A DNA stretch of 64,000 nucleotides, taken from assembly GCA_000277445.1 (NCBI GenBank), contig AJWJ01000031.1, forward strand, positions 1 through 64,000, read 5' to 3'. This DNA comes from Polysphondylium violaceum. Taxonomy: Eukaryota; Evosea; Eumycetozoa; Dictyosteliales; Dictyosteliaceae. Positions 43,888 to 54,460 of the stretch are shown one piece after another. How positions within the stretch are numbered: the stretch's first letter is position 1; each line of letters starts with the position of its first letter. Under the pieces are notes generated by a model that did no database searches, was not told the DNA's origin, and worked only from the letters and a program-made list of their open reading frames with translations. The position numbers and the translations under genes were made by a program.

Positions 43888-44767
43888 ATGTATGCAAATT
43901 ATAGTAATAATAGTAGTAGTAATGTAGGAAGCAGCGGTAGTAGCAGTAGTGGTGGCGGCAGTGGATTGGATGATTTATACAAGCAGGCCAATAAGCTATT
44001 ATTTAGTATTCGTTCAGATTTGGAAGCTATTGAAACAGGTCAAGATACTTCTGTAATCATTCAAGGTAGACTTTCAACAAATATAAATCAATTGGCACGT
44101 ATGATTGACCAAATAGATTCCATGGTATCTAATGAACCCGTTGGTAAAAGAGAAATTTGGAGAATGTTTGTATATCCTATCCTATACTATCTACCTATAT
44201 TATGATATTAGAATTGTTATTAACACAACAACAATATTAATTATAATAATAATATAGTAAAGTTAAACAATTGGTAGATGAATCAAAATCATTGAGAAAA
44301 TCAATGGATATATTTTTACAATCCAAATATAAAAAACAATTGGAGGATGAAGAGAAAAAGAAGCTTTTAGGTAGAAGAAAACAAACAGATGGTTCAGATA
44401 TGGTCAATCTAATGAAGGAGAACCAACATCTCAGAGACAGTGATTTTGGTTTGGATCAATTGTCTGAAGTTGGTAATAATATAATCTATTCTTTGGTTGG
44501 TCAAAATTCAAAATTAAAAGTATGAATATCCTATCTAGACTGGACATGCGCTCGACAACCCAACATTATACTAACAAACAACTAAACTATCTTTTTGTTC
44601 AATAGAATGTACATAAAAAAATCTATGATATGGCAAACACACTCGGTCTTTCTCGAACCATTATTCAGAAAATCAAAAGAAGACAATACCAAGACAAAGT
44701 CATTGTATATACAGGTATGGTTATTGTTTTAATCATCATTTTTGTTTTATGGTATTTCTTTAGATAG
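43888..44767 (+). CDS. gosr2: membrin/GOSR2/Bos1-type Golgi Qb-SNARE
   Basis: Three exons: 43888-44165, 44258-44519, 44606-44767; total 702 nt, 233 residues, similar to other membrins. Membrin acts in ER-to-Golgi and intra-Golgi fusion with syntaxin 5, Bet1 and Ykt6/Sec22. After a short Ser/Gly-rich start, LDDLYKQANKLLFSIRSDLEAIETG and NINQLARMIDQIDSMV form the N-terminal helices. PVGKREIWRIKVKQLVDES is preserved only when the GTTTGT donor is used, which decides that splice site. Exon 3 gives the SNARE-motif end and a tail anchor: NTLGLSRTIIQKIKRRQYQD, then VYTGMVIVLIIIFVLWYFFR. The COPII protein SEC13 is also in this window, but not adjacent. The call is good. Confidence 0.9.
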
Positions 44768-45125
44768 AGCAGCAACCATAGACACACACCGCAATAACAA
44801 TATGTATAGATAGGTAAACACAAAGTACACAGGTGTATACATATTTAAATATACTCAATAAATATGTATTATATAACCCACTTCAATCAAATCAAATCAA
44901 ATCAAATCAATGCAACAGAGTGACTTGACTCGAGAATACATTCATCAATAAAGCGCACAAATGATGTGCGATGTGTTTTTTATTTTGGCAAAAAAGGAAA
45001 AATGAAAAAAAATATGTGTATTCATTCCCAATAAAGTGCATGTTCTTTGGTCATATTTATTCGATTTTGTAACAAAACAAGGTTGGTGTTGGGTGCAAAG
45101 CAAAAATCAACCGCCTCCTAAAAAC

Positions 45126-45151
45126 TTTTTTTTTTTTTTTTTTTTTTTTTT
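45126..45151. repeat. T homopolymer, 26 bp
   Basis: Uninterrupted run of 26 T in the spacer between membrin and PIP5K. Confidence 0.95.
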
Positions 45152-45984
45152 GTCAAAAATTATATCCGTTATAGCTCCAACAAAAGTCACAAAGTGTGTT
45201 GGGGGGTGATTTGTTTTAAAATTTTATTGTAAGATTAGCCTTGTTATAAATATATTGTCTAGAGAAAAAGAGAGATACCATATCAATTATATTATTATTA
45301 TCCTATAATATCCAATAGTAACAACACCACACTGTAATATCCTAAACTGTAATATTGGTGTGATTTCTTTAGGCTGTCGTCACGATAACATCAACACCAC
45401 TACCGCCGCCACATCACTCTCTTTTCCTATTAGATTAGTAAAAGTGTAATATTAGATTTTTTCTTTTGCAATTTTGGTAAGTGCTCTGAAAAGCTCATTC
45501 ATCATCAACCACACAAAACTCATCACAATGATTTTTATTTTTTTTTTTAAAAAAAAACTAATTTTTTGTTGATATTTTTTTTTACTACTCGCTATTATTT
45601 TATTTTTTGTATATCTATCTATTTGTTGTAATATTATAGAAGAAATCATATTTATACGCACACGTCAAACCCAATAACAATACAGAGTGTGTATAACATA
45701 TCTTTTTTAGCTCCAATAAACATTAAAACGAACATCCTTATATCTCTCTCTCTCATACTTTATCCATGTAAATTATTATTTGAATTTCGCTATGAAATAG
45801 TCGATTTTTCGAAATCTTTTATTTTTATCACATAATCTCCTTACCCCACCCACCCCATTTCATTCACACACTCATTCACATTCTCAGACAGTAACCCCCT
45901 CCAATACCCAACACCAACACAAACACAGATACACACACTTTTATCTTAATTATTTATTTAGTCAGGTTGTGTGGTGCTTTGCAA

Positions 45985-45986
<2 letters not shown>

Positions 45987-46017
<31 letters not shown>
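45987..46017. repeat. A homopolymer, 31 bp
   Basis: Uninterrupted run of 31 A, the longest homopolymer I found in the window. Confidence 0.95.
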
Positions 46018-46019
<2 letters not shown>

Positions 46020-46755
46020 AAAACAGTCATAATATCGTTGACAATAAAATATTAGAGGGTGCACCTTTATTCATTTCATATATTCTGTGTATCAATAGTT
46101 TGATAACATATCATTATTTATAATAATAATAGTAATAAAATAATAAGTGTTTGTATTATTAATTTTTAATACACCTGTCTTGTTTTGTCCTTGAGAGTGT
46201 CTGTGTGTTTGTGTGTCTATGTATCTTAGTAATAATAATAATAATAATAATTATCATCATCAATCATATTTATCCACTACATGCCCTACAAGCATTGTGA
46301 TTGGTTTGTTTTTTAAATTTTTATAATTTTATTTTTTTTGATTTTTTTTTTGATTTTTTAGAGTGGCAGTAGTATCTCAAATACCTAATCATTCCTTTTA
46401 TGCGCTAGCGAGATATCACAATAATCATCAATCACACCCTTTTGTTTTGCTTGTTTTTTTTTTTTGCTTCTCCTTTAGTTTATATACAAAGATTGTGTGT
46501 GTGTGTGTGTTTTAAAATAATTTATTTAATTTGTTTTGTTTTTGTTTGTTGATATTTATTAATGTACTAAATACAATCACCAACAACCAACAACACAATA
46601 ACATCATTAGCGTCGTATCGTTTTATTAATTTAGGATTTATCTATCCTTAGTTTTTATTTATTTTCAATTAATCCAGATAAACAGCAACAAGTGTGTGTG
46701 CGCACTACTATACCACTACTACCACCAACTATACTACTACTAAGTCAACAAGAGA

Positions 46756-48865
46756 ATGAGCAGCGCTGAAGTAATAAATACAACTCAAGCAGATACAGTA
46801 GTTGTTATTGATAAAAAAGATGATTCTTTAGAAAGTATAATCATAGAGACTCCAAACTCTACACCAAATGTTGATGGTGCAACTACAAAGAATATTAAAA
46901 AAGAAGAGCAACAACAACAACAGGAACAGCAACAAGAACAACAAGAGCAAGAACAACAACAACAAGAACAAGAAGAAGAACAAGATCAACAAACTAAACC
47001 AAAAAGAAAAGAAGATAGTATTGGTGATGTTGTAGATAATGAAAAGGAAGTACCAAACAATGAGATATCATCAGATGATGTACCAGAGGAATTGATGAAA
47101 TCAAATAAATCAGAGATCAATACACAACAAGTACTTTTAAATCCAAATACCACTGATGATACAAAGCCAACTACCACCACTACTACTACAACTACAACCA
47201 CTACAACTACAACTGCTACAAATGATCATCCATTATCACCTCCAATTGATCCAGAAGGATTAGAACCAATTATTGATAAAAATTTAGAATCTTTGCAAGG
47301 TGATGATATCAGAGCGTCTTCTAGTTCATTATCCCTAGATTCACCAAACAGAGGTAGATTAAATACAAGTCAAAGATTAAAATTAAAACAAGGAAAAGGT
47401 ATTATTTATTATTATTACTATTATTATTGGAAATTTACACAAAAATAATAACAACAAATTATATTAACCAACTATAATTTCTCTACTATTTACTAGAAAA
47501 AAGATTATCGCATAGACCAAAAAGTATAAAGTTTGAACATAAAAAGAATGTATTAGGAGATATTATTTATAAAGGTCACCCATCATGGGCATTGATGTTG
47601 AATATTCAAACAGGTATTAGAAATGCAGTTGGCAAGAGTATGGGTACTGAAGGTATTGCAAAGACTCCACAACAATATCACACACTCAGAAAGCCAAGTG
47701 AGTTTAGAACCAAAGAAGAGTTTTATGTATCACCCAAAACACTTAGATTTGATAGCGCAGGATCATCACAAACCAATGCACACTCTACAGGTCCATTTAA
47801 ATTTAAAGATTATTGTCCAACCGCATTTAGATATCTTCGTTATCTCTTTGGCATTGATACCGCAGATTTCATGGTATCACTATGCAACACACTCAAAAAC
47901 GGTGAAAATGCACTCAGAGAACTCCCAACACCGGGCAAGAGTGGCTCTCTATTTTTCTTTTCACACGACATGAAATTCATTATAAAAACCATTCCCAAAG
48001 ACGAGGCTAAATTGCTTCGTTCCATTTTACCAAGTTATTTGGAACACATTGAATCCAATCCCAATTCATTGTTGCCCAGATTCTTTGGTTTGTTTCGTGT
48101 AAAGCCACACGGTGGTAGACAAGTACGTTTTGTTGTAATGGGAAATCTTTTCCCAACTAAAAAGAAGATCCACGAACGTTATGATTTAAAGGGTTCTGTT
48201 GTTGGTAGAGAAGCATCTGAGGACGAAAAGAAATCAGAATCTGTCACCTTTAAAGATATAGATTTTAGAATTAGAAAACAAAAGATTCATTTAGGCCCAA
48301 ACAAAAAAGGTCCTTTCCTTGATCAAATTAAAAAAGATTGTAATGTAAGTAGTAGCATTGGTATTAGTTATTATTGTTGGTTATAAAAGTTTATATTTAC
48401 TAATCCAAATATAACAATCTATAGTTATTACAATCTTTAAATATTATGGATTATTCCTTATTAATTGGTATTCATTATAATCAAAGAGATCCACCTTCAC
48501 CAACTCTTTTAAGACATGTAAATGGTGGTGGTGATGATTCAGATTACGAATCATCTCCTTCAATTCCATCTAGATCAAAACGAACTACAAGAGAAGAAGT
48601 AGATTTAATGGATACTCAAGAGGTTTATATATCTGCCTTCCAACAAGATGAAGGTGGTGTTAGGGCTTTAAATGAAGAGAATTTGCCAATGGAAGAGCAT
48701 TATTTCCTTGGTATTATTGATATTTTAATGTTGTATAGTTTACGAAAGAAAATAGAACACACTTATAAAACTCTTAAATTTGGTGCCAAACAAGAAATCT
48801 CATCTGTCTCTCCGCTTGAATACTCTCAAAGATTCCAAGAATTTTTGGCTTCAATTATTGTATAA
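46756..48865 (+). CDS. phosphatidylinositol phosphate kinase (PIP5K family)
   Basis: Three exons: 46756-47398, 47497-48344, 48425-48865; total 1,932 nt, 643 residues. PIP kinases make PI(4,5)P2 at the plasma membrane, which feeds PI3K, PLC and actin control. The N-terminal 215 residues are low complexity (Gln/Glu runs, a Thr run). The kinase begins after the first intron: YKGHPSWALMLNIQTGIRNA, FKFKDYCPTAFRYLRYLFGI, the glycine-rich-type loop GKSGSLFFFSHDMKFIIKTI, PRFFGLFRVKP, HERYDLKGSVVGREA and the catalytic-loop-type NIMDYSLLIGIHY. The C-terminal part EEHYFLGIIDILMLYSLRKK with FGAKQEISSVSPLEYSQRF is diagnostic for the family. An inserted acidic/Ser loop (about residues 520-575) splits the C-lobe, as usual. 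I cannot separate type I from type II by eye. Confidence 0.93.
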
Positions 48866-49380
48866 GATTAAGAAAAAAAAAAAAGAAAAAAGAAAAAGAA
48901 AAACACAGCACTTGTGTTCATTCTCTATTTATTAATCTAATAAAGATTTCCTCCTATTATAATTAGATATATTATCTTTTTAAAACCAACCAAAAACTTT
49001 GTTTTTTTATTTATAAATCTTTTAATAAACAGTTTTCAATCAATCTCATTAAACCTTTTGTTTGATTTTCAGAGATTTATAAATTATACATATTTTATTA
49101 GATAGTAGATAGATAAGGTCTATTTTATTTCATTCAAAAAATAATTTAACATTTTAAATGAAATAAAATAGTTGAGTCATACTTTTTTTTTCATACCACA
49201 CACAATAAAAAAATACAGATTAGTAATGTTTATCTATGAGTTTTTGATAAATATAACCCAAATAGATATTACACAAAATGAAAAACTATAAATATTTGAT
49301 TAAGAAGTCCAAAAGATATATCAATTCAAAAAAACAATTCAATAGATATAGTTTCTATAATTAACAAAAATTACTATACA
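48866..49380. other. intergenic, 515 bp
   Basis: Between PIP5K and the CBM49 gene. It has an A-rich downstream stretch after PIP5K. A TATTTTATTTCATT block at about 49,120-49,135 is mirrored by AATGAAATAAAATA at 49,155-49,170, forming a possible hairpin. No gene seen. Confidence 0.5.
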
Positions 49381-49878
49381 ATGAAATTCTTAAGTCTCTT
49401 TTCAGCTTTATTACTCGTGTTGGCAGTTGTTTCAGCAGAAACTGATTACCATCGTCCACGTCCACCATATCAATGTGGTCCATTAGCTTGTGAAAATGGA
49501 CAAGTTTGTAAGATTGTAAATGGTCAATGTCAATGTATTCCATCTCAACAATTGGTTCAAGATGTAACTCTCACTCAAAAAGTTATTGGTACTTGGACCG
49601 TTGGTTCAACCCATTACACCCAATATGACGTCGTTATTCAAAACAACATGAATAGAAATATTAAAAACATTATCATTGACACAGACTCTACTTTTAAATT
49701 ACGTCAACCAGCCTCTGCTAATCTTTGGAATATGGTTATGCTTGCCAACGGTGATTTAGTACTTCCATCTTACCAACCATCAATCAACGCTCATGCTTCT
49801 TATACCTTTGGATACATTTTAGTTGGTACACCTGCTACACCAGCCAACCTTGCCATCAAAGCAATCATTTATGAATAA
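49381..49878 (+). CDS. secreted single-module CBM49 protein with N-terminal Cys knot-like segment
   Basis: Single exon, 165 residues. Signal peptide MKFLSLFSALLLVLAVVSAE. Then a Pro-rich DYHRPRPPYQ leads to a six-Cys segment (CGPLACENGQVC and NGQCQCIP) like the short follistatin/EGF-type Cys modules common in dictyostelid coat and matrix proteins. Next is one CBM49 module: LTQKVIGTWTVGSTHYTQYDVVIQNN, IKNIIIDTDSTFKLRQ, ANLWNMVM, LPSYQPSINAHASYTFGYIL. This is a textbook match to the family (W-T...Y-x-V-x-I-x-N...LW...P-S-I-x-x-x-x-S-Y-x-F-G-Y-I), cited here in parts. Likely binds cellulose or related wall glucan in the slime sheath, stalk or spore coat. No enzyme domain. Confidence 0.88.
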   Translation: MKFLSLFSALLLVLAVVSAETDYHRPRPPYQCGPLACENGQVCKIVNGQCQCIPSQQLVQDVTLTQKVIGTWTVGSTHYTQYDVVIQNNMNRNIKNIIIDTDSTFKLRQPASANLWNMVMLANGDLVLPSYQPSINAHASYTFGYILVGTPATPANLAIKAIIYE

Positions 49879-49935
49879 ACAACATAATCATACTCTGATT
49901 TTTTGATTACTTTATAATTTATATATTTTTTATTT

Positions 49936-52321
49936 TTATTTCTTTTCATAACAAATATGATTCCATAGTGATTGATGAGAAGAAGCAGAAACGGTACCAT
50001 CTAGATTTTGGTATTCATGTACAAAATAAACTGAAAACTTGTAAAGCATTTCAGGACCATAATGCCTAGAGTTGAATTCTCTACAAATATATCTACCCAA
50101 CTCAAGTCTCAAGGCATCGGCATTGTTGGAGTTGAAGCCATTTTCCCAATATTTGAACCAACGATGATTGCCATAGGATGGATAGAATGGATCTGGTTTT
50201 TCAAAATTAACTTCAGTGTTGATTTCAAAGTTGAACAAACCTTCATTTTTAAATAATTCAACCTGAGTTCCATCATCTAGCTGACCATGGATCACATGCC
50301 ACCAATGGCTCTTGGGTGGTTGAGGACTAAACATATTCCAACCTTGATCAAGACGCAATAGGTAGGCGAGTTGGTGATAAGAGTGTTTGTAGCCGACATT
50401 GATGTGGAACACATTTAGATTGTAGGCCAACAAGAACCAACAAATGAATGCCATCCAAATGTTATTGACAATCGAGTAGTATACACTGTATTGACGTGGG
50501 ATCTTTTTCTTTTGATATGGAGAACGTTTGCCAGTGAGAATTTGGTTTTGTTGAGAACGACTGTGGAGTGAGTCCATTAGCTTTGCAAAGTAGTCTACAA
50601 CTTTTTGTGGAACGTTGGCAAAAGCCATGGCAAAGGGAAACAATAAAGGACTCTTTGAGGTGATATAGTTGAGAGCGGTAACATTTCTCTTTCTAATGCC
50701 ATTGGAATCAATGACAACCAACCAGTCATCACCAAGAATATCTTTTTTGCCAAACATGCTACTGGAACCACCACTGAGGGTATAGTTGTTGTTTGAACTG
50801 ATACCGGCAGCGTGTCTTTTATGTACAGATCTTTGAACTTCATCAGCGTCGTCATACTCTCCATCAGATTCAGATTCAAATGGAGTGGCGCTGGTGGGAG
50901 ACATTGTTGAAATTGTAATTTCATCTTTAAGATGATTAATGGGGGCAAAAGAAGCGGTAGAAGACAACATAAAGAATGTTTTATAGGCAAGAGCAATCTT
51001 TTGACTCATTGGACTGGTGGTATTGTAGAAAATACGTACTGGTCTTTGACCCTTGAGGATCTTCTTTTCACAATATCCATAAATCATTTCCCAAAGGAAT
51101 GGTGGGACATTGATAATTTGAGCACCGGCAGTAACCCAAAAGAATAAACCTAATCTAAGACACAATACAAAACCTAAATGCATAAAAGCAAATCCAATAG
51201 CACCAAATAATCTACAATGATCTGTAAATATTGGTGAAAACATGAAAAATATACCAGCCAATTCCCATTTAGCAACCGCAATTGTTAATAATCTAATTGT
51301 TAATGAATATTAGTATTTAATAATAATAAATAAATAATATCTATGATAATTACCTTAATGGAGTACGGAAATTGATAATAAATTTAGCAAAATCGGTGGC
51401 AAAATAATCAAGAGTTAAAGCATAAAAGGTTGCTTCACCATTCTTCCATTCTTCACCGGATTTATGGAAATAAGAAGTTGAATACATTAAACCCATTTGT
51501 AATAATACACAAAATGTTGCAAATGAAAGATATCTATATTGATTTGGATGGGATTTGGCAGAGGATGAGGAGGATGATGATAAGGAAACACTGCTATTAT
51601 TTTCACCCATTTCAATGTTTGTATCACCAACTAAAATATCTTTTTTATCCATTGGATCACTAGATACATCAACAATGTTGTTATTTGATTGTTGTTGTTG
51701 ATTTTGGTCCACCAATATTTGTTGTTGGGATTCATCATTGCCAACAGCACCGCTGCCATTGATACGTCTGTAGTCATTCTTTGATTTAATATAGTTGGCA
51801 TCATAGAACGAGGCATTGTCAATGTTGAAAAACTCGGTCGTTGGTAAAAACATATTGATAAACAACATCATACGGAAAAAGACATCACCACCGTGGCCGA
51901 CGATACCGTTGTATGCTTGCAATGAGATGGTCATGAACCAAGTCAAAAATGAAAATGTTTTGGTACGGTATCCGATCAGCATGCAAAATGCAAACACAAT
52001 GTGCATGGCAAATAGAAATGCTTGAAAGCCAAAAGAGGTATTGATTAAATGTACAGGCATGAAAAAGTTGCTACTATATTTTGACACGATGAGACTACGG
52101 GGCATCACACCCTCCTCTGTGTACATGACACGCAGATCGGTCGAACGTTCAATGACATCGCCAATCACGCACAATGCCATCACCACACGGAACGCTGCTA
52201 TCGATCTTCTGTCCATCCCAAACATGGCCGTAACCTTGTTGGAAAACGATTGCATTGTGTCTCTGGAAAAAATACTCTTTAAAGAGAGATCTTGTGGTTT
52301 CTTGATTTTAAACTTTCCCAT
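49936..52321 (-). CDS. HTTM-domain multi-pass membrane protein (vitamin-K-carboxylase-like)
   Basis: Two exons: 51354-52321 and 49936-51292; 774 residues. The HTTM domain is shared with gamma-glutamyl carboxylase and with bacterial membrane proteins of unknown role. Seen in order: RSIAAFRVVMALCVIGDVIE, then a DLRVMYTEEGVMPRS loop as in HTTM proteins. Several membrane spans follow (FLFAMHIVFAFCMLIGYRT, FSFLTWFMTISLQ), and NGIVGHGGDVFFRMMLFINM, in which the N-x-x-V-x-H-G-G-D segment is typical. A long Asn/Gln/Ser loop separates spans. Exon 2 has more spans (WELAGIFFMF) and, after a variable cytosolic-type loop, YSVYYSIVNNIWMAFICWFL and LLRLDQGWNMFSPQPPKSHW, the latter also seen in HTTM relatives. 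Whether it carboxylates glutamate or does something else is unknown. Confidence 0.85.
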
Positions 52322-53721
52322 TGTTCTCTCTTTGTCAATTGGTATAGAAAAGGAGGGAAAAGTTTAATTTATAGTAAACCTATTGTGTTGTGTAGAGTTA
52401 TAATATTATTTTATTATTATTATTATTACTAAAATAAACAATAAATTATGATTAGAATAAAGCCTTGTTTAGTAGCTATCTATCAAAAATAAATAAAACA
52501 AAAATAAATAAAAATAAAATAACACTATCAATTTTATATGTGAGGTGTGTGTGTGTGTGTTTGATTGTGGGGGAGGGGGGTAATGAAAATGTAGTTGGAT
52601 AGGCGCTGTTATATAGGGAAAGAGTGAGAGATGGATGTTGAAACACGTGTGAATATATAAAAATATATAGTGTGTTTTGTGTGTGGTGTGCCTGTGATTG
52701 ATAGTTTTAAAAGGAGAGTGAGTGTAATGTATATCACATTGTGCTACTAAATTAACAAAGTGTAGTGCAAGAGAGGCAGTAGTGTATGTGTTACCCACTA
52801 TTTGGCGCCATAAACAAACACTACTATGAAATATAGGGTATAGAAATGATGAAAAAGAAAAATGATGTTAAAAATATAAATGTGTGTGAGGTCACCCCCA
52901 CTCTGATTGATTGTTTTTCTCTCCATACAATACAAACACACACAATGTGCGTGTGTAGCTAATGTAGAGCACTTACCAAAAATAGTACTGAATATTATTA
53001 TTTATTATACAATGAACAGTAATTTATTATTATACTCTTGATGTGTTATCTTTTCACAAGAAGAAAACACTTGACCAAAAACAAACAAAACAACCTCTTG
53101 TTCGAACACACAATATAAACTAAACTAACAACAAATTATTTAATTTAATTTTTTTTATTTTTAAAAAAAAAAAATAATCAACGCAGAGAGTCAGTTTCGG
53201 TCATTAGGAGCAGGCAGGCGTTCTCTGAGTTTTCAAAAGATTTTTTTTTTTTGCCATTTTTTTTGTTTTTTTTTTGAATTCACACTAGATTTCTAAAGAT
53301 GCACTCGAATGTGACGGAGAATCAAAAAAGCGTGCCCGAAAACTAAACATCAATGAAAAAAGATATATTGATAAAAAAGATCATGATTAGGAGCTTTGAG
53401 AAATAAAAAAGTTGTTTACTTTTTCTAAATATCTACATTCTCCAGTGCAAGGTTTATATTGACTACAACTTGATTAATCATTGTACATTCCCAATTTAAT
53501 TTCATGTAGTTGGACCACCATAAAGTAAGATTAATAAAAATGAGTCATTTTTTTTTCAATTTTTAAGTTCGATGAGGCTGATTTATTAAATAAATCAAGT
53601 CTGTAGGATTACCATTTGGCCTGATTTAGAACCCAAGTCTCAAAATAATTAAATAGTTTTTTAATAAATGTATATATCTGTAGATTAATTTGGTTTGATC
53701 AAAACATGATTAGTTTATTTT
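52322..53721. other. intergenic, 1.4 kb, upstream of the HTTM gene
   Basis: Includes (TG)n at 52,543-52,560 and neighbouring GT-rich sequence that is C/A-rich on the HTTM coding strand. Homopolymer blocks lie at 53,150-53,172 and 53,250-53,275. A GC-richer patch at about 53,180-53,240 has CAGAGA and TCTCTG arms that could form a stem. An open frame at 52469-52798 (-) is repeat-driven. No gene recognised. Confidence 0.5.
52543..52560. repeat. (TG)n dinucleotide repeat
   Basis: GTGTGTGTGTGTGTG tract in the region upstream of the HTTM gene. Confidence 0.85.
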
Positions 53722-54170
53722 TTAATATTGGGGTATATTTACCCATGTAGTATTGGCAACTGCCCAAATTAATTGATTTCCTGGTGATGTTTTACTATTT
53801 TTAATTTTAAATGATATTACTTAGTATAAGAGCGAATGAATGGCTAAAATCTATTTACATCTACTTACTATGTGAAGGCATAGTTTCCTTTGGGAGATAT
53901 TTCAATTTGAGGTGGAGAATAGTAATAGGTGTTACTCTTTTTAATCATACCATGGATTTCGATGGGGTCTTCATTTGAATGCATTTCAATATGAGTAATT
54001 CTTGCATACTCTCTATTGTTCTGAATGATTACTACAAATTCAATGTCACTCACTCTAATAGAGTTTACACCAACCATTGGCAAACCACTAGCACCATTGG
54101 TGGTTTTTGGACAACAGACAATAAATAGTAATAAACAAAGATTAAAAAAAATTAATGTTGATGATTTCAT
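53722..54170 (-). CDS. small secreted protein, divergent CBM49-like module
   Basis: Two exons: 53869-54170 and 53722-53794; total 375 nt, 124 residues. Signal peptide MKSSTLIFFNLCLLLFIVCC. An in-frame ATG nine codons upstream (54197) would put polar residues before it, so the later ATG is preferred. The mature part SIRVSDIEFVVIIQNN, ARITHIEMHSNE, YYYSPPQIEISPKGNYAFTY, then exon 2 GNQLIWAVANTTWVNIPQY, follows the strand order of a CBM49-like module (I-x-x-x-Y/F-x-V-x-I-x-N, then P-x-I-x-x-x-x-x-Y-x-F). It lacks the LW motif and the FGY strand. The second exon was inferred from a phase-2 GTAAGT donor and an AATAG acceptor. Secretion is confident, family assignment tentative. Confidence 0.65.
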
Positions 54171-54460
54171 AGTTGTAAATATTATCAATGTGTACAAAGA
54201 AAATACAGATTGAAAGAATAAAGAAATTCTACTCTCTCACCACAATGATACTGATGATTTAAATAGTAAAAAATTAATTTATTTAATCCATTTGGAATAT
54301 CCCCACACCCACACACTCACTGATTTATACAATAATATACAACAATTTTGATTTGTCACTTTACACAATAATTATTACAGTTACACACACAGAATTCACC
54401 CCGCACCCATTTTCATTTCCATTTCCATAATTGCTTTTTAAAATAAAATGTGATGGAGTG

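Larger units (their letters stand above)
44768..46755. other. long gene-free region (2.0 kb) upstream of the PIP5K gene
   Basis: No gene recognised. It contains an AATCA pentamer repeat at about 44,881-44,910, a 26-T run, a 31-A run, AAT repeats near 46,230 and GT repeats near 46,496. From about 45,840 the plus strand is again rich in C and A and poor in G in many stretches (for example CCCACCCACCCCATTTC and ACAACCAACAACACAATAAC), as before the DOCK gene. Confidence 0.5.
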
